A stretch of 5,811 nt of DNA from Defluviitaleaceae bacterium (GTDB lineage Bacteria; Bacillota; Clostridia; Lachnospirales; WQUN01). The notes below the pieces were generated by a model. That model saw only the letters and a list, made by a program, of their open reading frames with translations. It searched no databases and was not told the DNA's origin. The DNA is taken from contig WRHA01000279.1 in NCBI GenBank assembly GCA_009783395.1, positions 1 to 5,811 on the forward strand, given 5' to 3'. Numbering within the stretch: the first letter of the stretch is position 1; every line of letters starts with the position of its first letter. The translations under genes and the position numbers were made by a program. Shown one piece after another: positions 1-4,172 of this stretch.

Positions 1-1
1 C

Positions 2-124
2 AAACAAACCCCCGCCGCAAAAATGCTCGCGAAAGATCTCGAAGCCGCCGACATTTATCGCATAGCAACGAACATCCCCTGCGGCTTTCAAAGCGAGCGC
101 GGCGAAGCTATTATTGTTGTGTAG
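2..124 (+). CDS. C-terminal 40 codons of an unrecognised protein (cut by left edge)
   Basis: An open frame enters from the left edge and ends at a TAG (122-124). It encodes 40 residues, with AADIYRIATNIPCGF in the middle and GEAIIVV at the very end. Codon choice (GCC, GCG, GAC, CTC, AAA, GAA) matches the sure genes of the window, whereas the other plus frames read as arginine-rich nonsense, so this is probably a real gene end. I do not recognise the family from this fragment. The pattern of a short helix (AKMLAKDLEAA) followed by alternating hydrophobic strands suggests the end of a globular soluble domain; no membrane segment is present. The stop lies 3 nt from the stop of the convergent minus-strand gene, and no terminator hairpin is visible between them. 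Confidence 0.6.
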   Translation, partial: KQTPAAKMLAKDLEAADIYRIATNIPCGFQSERGEAIIVV

Positions 125-127
125 AGC

Positions 128-703
128 TTACGTGTTTGTCGCGTTCGATTGATCCTCCGACGTGTGCGCGGTTTCGCTTGTACTCGCTTGCCCTCGTTGA
201 GCCGCCGCGCCTCGCAAAATTTTCATGGTCTCCTCATCGAGGGGCTCGTAACGCACACCGTCGGGCAGATTCTTGTTTGCGCGGCGAAACTGCTCGGCGG
301 CAACGGCGGGCGACGCGTCCTGCATGTGTTGCGGGGTCGCTTGCTGCCGGGGCATTTGTTGCGGGGGCATTTGCCCCTGCGGCGATTGATGCATGTGATT
401 TTGTTGCGGAATCGGCGGCGATCTATGCATATGATTTTGTTGCGGAATCATCGGCGGCTTCTGTGCATGGTTTTGCATCGGAATCATCGGCGACTTTTGC
501 GCGTGCATTCCCATAGAAATCGGATCAACCGGCATAGCTCTCCTCGGTTCCCGCGTAATTCCCAGCGGATAATTTCTGAGAAAGACATCGCTTGCGGGCG
601 AGCTTGCTCCCGAGTGCATTCCTTCGCCCTGTGCGGTCGAATGTTGCCCCTCGCGTCCGCGACTGAAATAAGCCGTCGGTGCCGGCGGAAAGTTTAAAGG
701 CAT
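128..703 (-). CDS. Pro/Gln/Met/His-rich repeat protein, unknown function
   Basis: A 191-residue protein I cannot assign to a family. The start is well supported: on the minus strand AAGGAGA (711-717) sits 7 nt before the ATG (701-703). Residues 1-66 are low in hydrophobic content, with RGREGQ and an FLRNYPLGITREPRR stretch. Residues 70-105 hold three 12-residue repeats of the form (K/R)(S/P)P-M/P-IP-M/Q-QNHxx, followed by a QMPPQQMPRQQ tract to about 121. Residues 133-170 are the only part that looks folded, with AAEQFRRANKNLPDGVRYEP and a short helix around EETMKILRG. The last 20 residues are Ser/Thr/Asn-rich. There is no signal peptide, membrane segment or cysteine, so it is probably cytosolic and largely disordered. 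The repeated Met and His residues could bind metal ions, but that is speculation. It is divergent from ogg, across a gap holding an inverted repeat. Overlapping plus-strand frames lack a ribosome binding site and look like shadows. Confidence 0.75.
   Translation of the reverse strand: MPLNFPPAPTAYFSRGREGQHSTAQGEGMHSGASSPASDVFLRNYPLGITREPRRAMPVDPISMGMHAQKSPMIPMQNHAQKPPMIPQQNHMHRSPPIPQQNHMHQSPQGQMPPQQMPRQQATPQHMQDASPAVAAEQFRRANKNLPDGVRYEPLDEETMKILRGAAAQRGQASTSETAHTSEDQSNATNT
390..497 (-). repeat. 36-bp tandem repeat, three copies, in frame inside the Pro/Gln-rich gene
   Basis: Three adjacent 36-bp units (390-425, 426-461, 462-497 on the plus strand) share cores such as TTTTGTTGCGGAATC and GGAATCATCGGCG. 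A fourth, strongly decayed copy may follow at 498-533. The units are in frame on the minus strand and each encodes 12 residues ending around QNHMH or QNHAQ. The two left units are closest to each other, while the third has drifted, which suggests stepwise duplication. Copy number may differ between strains because 36-bp tandem units are prone to slippage. Confidence 0.85.
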
Positions 704-737
704 AACATGCTCTCCTTCTTTTTTATTATGTTATGCC
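699..737. promoter_or_regulatory. Perfect 10-bp inverted repeat in the divergent intergenic region
   Basis: GGCATAACAT (699-708) and ATGTTATGCC (728-737) are exact reverse complements, separated by 19 nt. Read as minus-strand RNA, the second arm contains the ATG of the Pro/Gln-rich protein and the loop contains its AAGGAGA ribosome binding site. Read as DNA, the arms lie about 29 bp apart centre to centre, close to three helical turns, so they could be a two-site operator controlling both divergent genes. The right arm also overlaps a weak minus-strand -10 candidate. The symmetry is seen directly; either regulatory role is inference. It does not look like a terminator, since no U-run follows an arm directly. 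Confidence 0.55.
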
Positions 738-757
738 ATCGAGAAAAAAATTGTGAA
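728..757 (-). promoter_or_regulatory. Weak candidate promoter for the Pro/Gln-rich gene
   Basis: On the minus strand TTCACA (752-757; five of six matches to TTGACA) is followed after 18 nt by TAACAT (728-733; four of six matches to TATAAT). Transcription would then begin near 721, giving a leader of about 18 nt that carries the ribosome binding site. If so, the 5' arm of the inverted repeat would not be transcribed and the repeat would act as DNA. The match is modest and AT-rich spacers produce such hits by chance. Confidence 0.25.
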
Positions 758-768
758 GGAGCTAAACA

Positions 769-1584
769 ATGGACTACATACAGGAAAACAACGAAATTTC
801 TTTGCACGCGTCCTTCGACCTTGCGCAAACACTGGATTGCGGGCAGGCATTCAGATGGCGCGAAATTGCGCCGCAAAAATTTGTCGGCATTGCACATGGG
901 CGCAGGCTGGAAATTTCGCGCAAAAATGACAAAGTTATTTTGCATAATGTTACGGTGGACGAGTTTGAAAAAATTTGGAAGAATTATTTCGATATTGAGC
1001 GCGACTACGAAAGTTTGCGAAAAATTTTTTCGGCCGACAACGAGCATCTGAAAAATGCCGTGAATTTTTCGCCGGGGCTTCGTCTCTTGAAACAAGACGC
1101 GTGGGAAACGCTGGTATCGTTTATATTAAGCCAAAACGCAAACATCCCGCGAATAAAAAAAATGATTGAGGCGTTGTGCGAGGCATTTGGCGAAAAACTG
1201 CCCTGCGGCGAATTCGATTTTCCCTCGCCGGAAGTGCTGAACACGCTAAACGAAACCGACCTTGCGCCCCTGCGCTTGGGATACCGTTCGGGATATGTAC
1301 TCGACGCGGCGCGGCGCGTCACAGGCGGCACGATTGATTTGCACCTGTGCGAAAATCTGCCTTCCGACGAGCTGTGCGAAATTTTGCAACAAATTCGAGG
1401 CGTCGGCCCGAAGGTCGCGGAATGCGTTTTGCTTTACGGCTTCGGGCGCATCGAGCGTTACCCCACAGATGTATGGATTCGTCGCGCAATGGCCAAATAT
1501 TTCCCCGACGGATTTCCAAAGGAAATTTGCAAATTTTCAGGCATCGCGCAACAATTTCTATTCCACTATATCCGCAACACATGA
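769..1584 (+). CDS. ogg: 8-oxoguanine DNA glycosylase/AP lyase, OGG1 type
   Basis: This 271-residue enzyme removes oxidised guanine (8-oxoG) from DNA paired with cytosine and nicks the abasic site, starting base excision repair. Residues about 10-110 form the OGG N-terminal domain with the CGQAFRW motif (24-30). Residues about 113-270 form the helix-hairpin-helix GPD glycosylase domain. The hairpin GVGPK gives the catalytic Lys215, and PTD gives the catalytic Asp234. By alignment from memory with human OGG1, Asn123, Arg128 and Arg173 match the residues gripping the orphan cytosine (Asn149, Arg154, Arg204), and Gly25, Cys219, Gln261 and Phe265 match the 8-oxoG pocket (Gly42, Cys253, Gln315, Phe319). 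Human His270 is replaced by Trp236. There is no C-terminal iron-sulfur cluster, as expected. It ends just after the usual GIAQQFLFHYIR helix, so it is full length. AAGGAG (756-761) lies 7 nt before the ATG. Clostridial OGG enzymes of this kind are experimentally known. Confidence 0.95.
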   Translation: MDYIQENNEISLHASFDLAQTLDCGQAFRWREIAPQKFVGIAHGRRLEISRKNDKVILHNVTVDEFEKIWKNYFDIERDYESLRKIFSADNEHLKNAVNFSPGLRLLKQDAWETLVSFILSQNANIPRIKKMIEALCEAFGEKLPCGEFDFPSPEVLNTLNETDLAPLRLGYRSGYVLDAARRVTGGTIDLHLCENLPSDELCEILQQIRGVGPKVAECVLLYGFGRIERYPTDVWIRRAMAKYFPDGFPKEICKFSGIAQQFLFHYIRNT

Positions 1585-1590
1585 TATAAT
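1582..1590 (+). promoter_or_regulatory. Extended -10 promoter element behind ogg
   Basis: TGATATAAT is a perfect extended -10 (TGn plus TATAAT), whose TG comes from the ogg stop codon. No good -35 box is present at 16-18 nt upstream, which extended -10 promoters can tolerate. Transcription would start near 1597 and give the membrane protein gene a leader of about 25 nt. It would allow this gene and the phosphoglucomutase to be expressed without ogg. The sequence match is seen; promoter activity is inferred. Confidence 0.45.
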
Positions 1591-1604
1591 ATCTAAAATT
1601 TTAC

Positions 1605-1611
1605 AGAGGAG
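1605..1611 (+). promoter_or_regulatory. Ribosome binding site that fixes the TTG start at 1622
   Basis: AGAGGAG lies 10 nt before TTG (1622-1624). No in-frame ATG or GTG lies within reach of it, and the frame is open upstream only because it overlaps ogg. The codons immediately before 1622 (TGG, TGC, ATT) would start with no proper spacing. Confidence 0.7.
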
Positions 1612-1621
1612 CTGGTGCATT

Positions 1622-2104
1622 TTGGACTGGTGGGCAATACTGTTAATTGTGTCAATTGTGCTTGTGATTGTGGGCATCGCACTTTATTTTTTAAATAGCT
1701 GGGCGGGTAAAAAACAGGCACAACAAAGCGACATCATCTCCCAACACAAACAAACCGTCTCGCTGTATGTTATCGACAAGAAAAAAGACAAGCTGGCAAA
1801 CGCAAACTTCCCAAAGGAAATGATTGCGCAGGTTCCGCGAATGGGACGCATGTTTAAAATGCCGCTGGTTAAAGTAAAAATCGGCCCGCAAATTATGACA
1901 ATGATGTGCGAGGAAAATACTTATAAAATCCTGCCTGTGAAAAAAACCGTGTCGGTCGACATCGCGGGCGCGTACATTGTTGCCCTAAAAGGGCAGAAAA
2001 CAAAAATGCAACTCGAACAGCAACGCAAATCGCGCCGCAAAGGCATAACCGAAGACGCGCCGCCAACGTGGCGCGACAAACTGCGTGCAAAATTTAATAG
2101 ATAG
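1622..2104 (+). CDS. Single-pass membrane protein, conserved-looking, function unknown
   Basis: A 160-residue protein starting at TTG. Residues about 4-24 form one hydrophobic membrane helix, followed by positive residues (GKK at 29-31), so the soluble part should face the cytosol. Residues 44-60 (TVSLYVIDKKKDKLAN) and 80-124 (KVKIGPQIMTMMC, ILPVKKTVSVDIAGAYIVALKG) look like a compact beta-rich domain. A basic tail follows (EQQRKSRRK, 132-140) and a final WRDKLRAKF. It resembles, from memory, uncharacterised small proteins of Clostridia with the same VIDKKK and GPxIMxxxC pattern; no function is known to me. The overall plan, a short N-terminal anchor with a small cytosolic domain, also recalls YajC, but the sequence does not support that name. 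The stop is 13 nt before the phosphoglucomutase ATG, so the two are probably cotranscribed. An open frame reaching back to 1262 is a shadow of ogg. Confidence 0.85.
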   Translation: MDWWAILLIVSIVLVIVGIALYFLNSWAGKKQAQQSDIISQHKQTVSLYVIDKKKDKLANANFPKEMIAQVPRMGRMFKMPLVKVKIGPQIMTMMCEENTYKILPVKKTVSVDIAGAYIVALKGQKTKMQLEQQRKSRRKGITEDAPPTWRDKLRAKFNR

Positions 2105-2117
2105 AGAGGGTTTTGAC

Positions 2118-3875
2118 ATGGACTACAAACAAGCGTACGAAAGTTGGATTGCCGACCCGGCAATCGACGAGGCAACAAAAACAGAGCTTCGCAAAATCGC
2201 GGGCAATGAAAAGGAAATAGAGGATAGATTTTATCGCACGCTGGAGTTCGGCACGGGCGGGCTTAGAGGCGTTCTCGGCGCAGGTACAAACCGCATGAAC
2301 ATCTACACCGTTCGCAGTGCGACACAAGGGCTTGCCAACTACATCCTAAAAAGCGATGATTACAAGCCCGGCATGGGTGTTGCAATCGCGCACGATTGTC
2401 GGCGGATGTCGCCTGAATTTTCTACGGAAGCGGCCTTGGTGCTTAACGCGAACGGTATAAAAACCTACACGTTCGAGAGTTTGCGCCCAACGCCGCTTTT
2501 ATCGTTTGCCGTGCGGCATCTCGGCTGCGTGTCCGGCATAGTCGTAACCGCAAGCCACAACCCTCCGGAGTACAACGGATATAAGGCGTACTGGGCAGAC
2601 GGAGCGCAATGCGCTTCCCCGCGTGACGAGGATATTATCGCCGAGGTTTCAAAGGTAACGGATTTCGGCATGGTAAAAACGATGGCGAGGGATGAGGCAA
2701 TCGCTAAGGGGCTTTTCAATATTGCACCGCCCGAAGTTGACGACGAGTTTTTGAAAAACGTAAAAGCGCAGTGTTTGAACGCGGAAATTATTCCTGCGTC
2801 GGATTTGAAAATCGTATTCACACCTCTGCACGGAGCGGGCAATGTTTCAACACAACGCGCTCTGCGCGAGGTCGGATTTAAAAATGTTTTCGTCGTGCCG
2901 GAGCAAGAAAAGCCCGACGGAAACTTCCCGACGGTTTCCTACCCCAATCCGGAAGACAAAGCCGCATTCGAGCTCGCGCTTAAACTCGCGAAAGAAAAGG
3001 ATGCGGATATCATTATCGCAACCGACCCCGATTGCGACCGCGTCGGCGTGGCTGTAAAAAACATCAAAAATAGCGGGAGATCCGGCGACTATTACATGTT
3101 TAACGGCAACCAAATCGGCGTTTTGCTTGCGGAATATATTGTTACGCAAAGGCAGGCGAAGGGTAAATTGCCTGCAAACGGCATCATTGTGTCAACTATC
3201 GTTTCAACCGGCATGACCCGTGCAATATGCGAAGCAAACGGCCTTGCATACACAGAGGTCTTGACGGGCTTCAAATACATCGGCGAGAAAATTAAGGAGT
3301 TTGAGGCTGAGAAAAGCTACAAATATGTATTCGGATTTGAGGAAAGCTACGGCTATCTCGCAGGCACGCACGCACGCGACAAGGACGCGGTTGTTGCAAG
3401 CTTGATCATCTGCGAAGCGGCGGCATATTATCGCACACAAGGGCTTTCGCTTATCGAAGTGCTTGATGCCGCGTACAAAAAATACGGCTTTTTCCGCGAG
3501 TCCACCGTGTCGATTACGCTTAAAGGCGTTGACGGCGTTGCAAACATCGGTCGCATAATGGCCGCATTGCGAAGTTCTCCGCCAAAATCCCTCGACGGCG
3601 CGAAAATCACAAAAATCAGCGATTACAAAAACCGCACGGTTACAGATACCGCGAGCGGCGATGTTAAAGCCGCTGTTTTGCCCGTTTCCGACGTTTTGCA
3701 CTACACTGTGGCAGGCGGCTCTTGGGCGTGCGTGCGCCCCTCCGGAACCGAACCGAAAATCAAGCTGTACTTCGGCGCGAAACTCCCCGGCACCGCAACC
3801 GACGCCGACATGACGGCAAAGCTTGACGCAATGACTGCGGAGTTTCAGGCTATTGTTGACGGGGTTTTGGGATGA
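2118..3875 (+). CDS. pgcA: Alpha-phosphoglucomutase/phosphomannomutase
   Basis: A complete 585-residue alpha-D-phosphohexomutase of the long PgcA type, which interconverts glucose 1-phosphate and glucose 6-phosphate in the cytosol and so links glycolysis to UDP-glucose, glycogen and envelope polysaccharide synthesis. All four active-site elements are present in order: the TASHNP phosphoserine loop with Ser146, the DPDCDR metal loop (303-308, usually DPDADR), the sugar-binding FEESYG (407-412), and the phosphate-binding RPSGTEPK (540-547). The N-terminal GTGGLRG (46-51 region) and LRPTP (122-126) are also typical of this subfamily. Length fits the Bacillus subtilis PgcA class. The ATG at 2118 is chosen because AGAGGG (2105-2110) sits 7 nt upstream; an in-frame ATG at 2085 would overlap the previous gene and has no ribosome binding site. 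Specificity between glucose and mannose phosphates cannot be settled from sequence. The stop codon overlaps the next ATG (ATGA). Confidence 0.95.
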   Translation: MDYKQAYESWIADPAIDEATKTELRKIAGNEKEIEDRFYRTLEFGTGGLRGVLGAGTNRMNIYTVRSATQGLANYILKSDDYKPGMGVAIAHDCRRMSPEFSTEAALVLNANGIKTYTFESLRPTPLLSFAVRHLGCVSGIVVTASHNPPEYNGYKAYWADGAQCASPRDEDIIAEVSKVTDFGMVKTMARDEAIAKGLFNIAPPEVDDEFLKNVKAQCLNAEIIPASDLKIVFTPLHGAGNVSTQRALREVGFKNVFVVPEQEKPDGNFPTVSYPNPEDKAAFELALKLAKEKDADIIIATDPDCDRVGVAVKNIKNSGRSGDYYMFNGNQIGVLLAEYIVTQRQAKGKLPANGIIVSTIVSTGMTRAICEANGLAYTEVLTGFKYIGEKIKEFEAEKSYKYVFGFEESYGYLAGTHARDKDAVVASLIICEAAAYYRTQGLSLIEVLDAAYKKYGFFRESTVSITLKGVDGVANIGRIMAALRSSPPKSLDGAKITKISDYKNRTVTDTASGDVKAAVLPVSDVLHYTVAGGSWACVRPSGTEPKIKLYFGAKLPGTATDADMTAKLDAMTAEFQAIVDGVLG

Positions 3876-4099
3876 GAATTTGCAAAATGAAAATAGTTTG
3901 GGATGATGGCGTTTGGGTTGCGGAAGCGGACGACGATGAATTTGGTTTGGTTCTCGAGTCGGACTCCTTTGATGCGCTTGTGGAGCGAGTTAAAATGGCT
4001 GTCAAGGATCTGCTTGAGGTGGATTTAAAATATACGGGCGAAGTCCGATTCGTTATCCATGCCGAGCGCGAGGACAAAATAATGGCTCTGGCAAGTTAG
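3872..4099 (+). CDS. DUF1902/HicB-like small protein, no toxin partner visible
   Basis: A 75-residue acidic protein. The pattern KIVWDDGVWVAEADD, then FGLVLESDSFDALVERV and a helix KMAVKDLLEV, then a final strand VRFVIHAER fits the DUF1902 fold, a partial RNase H-like beta-alpha module related to HicB antitoxins. HicB proteins usually carry an extra DNA-binding domain and sit next to a HicA toxin; neither is present here, and both flanking genes are much larger and unrelated. The ATG overlaps the mutase TGA by 4 nt, which points to translational coupling; the only upstream ribosome-binding candidate, GGGG (3861-3864), is weak. A second possible start is the Met at codon 6 (3887), which would trim the sequence to the first beta strand. 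Its role is unknown: a lone antitoxin remnant or a housekeeping small protein are both possible. The family call is from pattern recognition. Confidence 0.8.
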   Translation: MRICKMKIVWDDGVWVAEADDDEFGLVLESDSFDALVERVKMAVKDLLEVDLKYTGEVRFVIHAEREDKIMALAS

Positions 4100-4130
4100 A
4101 TGCATTACATGGCCGTCTCCTCATATTATA

Positions 4131-4164
4131 AGCCCCTTCGCGCATATACTGGCATGAAGGGGCT
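4131..4164 (+). promoter_or_regulatory. Perfect 9-bp hairpin that covers the likely ribosome binding site of the tubulin-like gene
   Basis: AGCCCCTTC (4131-4139) pairs exactly with GAAGGGGCT (4156-4164) around a 16-nt loop. The stem is GC-rich and placed 31 nt after the DUF1902 stop, like a terminator, but it is followed by GATTTATAATG rather than a run of U, so intrinsic termination should be poor. The 3' arm contains AAGGGG (4157-4162), the best Shine-Dalgarno candidate for the ATG at 4173 (10-nt spacing). When folded, the hairpin would hide that site. A TATTAT sequence (4124-4129) could be a -10 box without a clear -35; a transcript from it would start near 4136, lack most of the 5' arm and escape the hairpin. 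The pairing is seen; the regulatory reading is inferred. Confidence 0.6.
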
Positions 4165-4172
4165 GATTTATA

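Noticed and set aside
37..43. Rossmann dinucleotide-binding reading of the GLGGTG loop (residue numbers of the tubulin-like protein)
   Set aside because: A lone GxGGxG could bind NAD or FAD, but the downstream SGGTGGG signature, strand order and length favour the tubulin/FtsZ fold.
390..497. Possible CRISPR array in the 36-bp repeats
   Set aside because: The units are directly adjacent with no spacers, diverge from one another and keep a reading frame, so they are a coding tandem repeat.
149..697. Plus-strand open frames opposite the Pro/Gln-rich gene
   Set aside because: Arg/Leu/His-rich translations without a ribosome binding site; the minus-strand frame has AAGGAGA at good spacing and fits the divergent layout.
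1262..1621. Upstream extension of the membrane protein frame into ogg
   Set aside because: It reads through ogg coding sequence in another frame and translates to a Cys/Arg-rich stretch. A ribosome binding site and membrane helix support the TTG start at 1622.
1981..1995. Small hairpin TGCCCT-AAA-AGGGCA
   Set aside because: It is a 6-bp stem inside the membrane protein coding sequence, with no U-run and no gene boundary nearby; chance is the simplest explanation.
2085..2117. Alternative ATG start for the phosphoglucomutase
   Set aside because: It would overlap the previous gene and has no ribosome binding site; ATG 2118 has AGAGGG 7 nt upstream and begins as the family does.
4131..4172. Intrinsic terminator for the pgcA-DUF1902 unit
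   Set aside because: The stem is suitable, but no U-run follows it. It is kept as a regulatory hairpin, with partial termination still possible.
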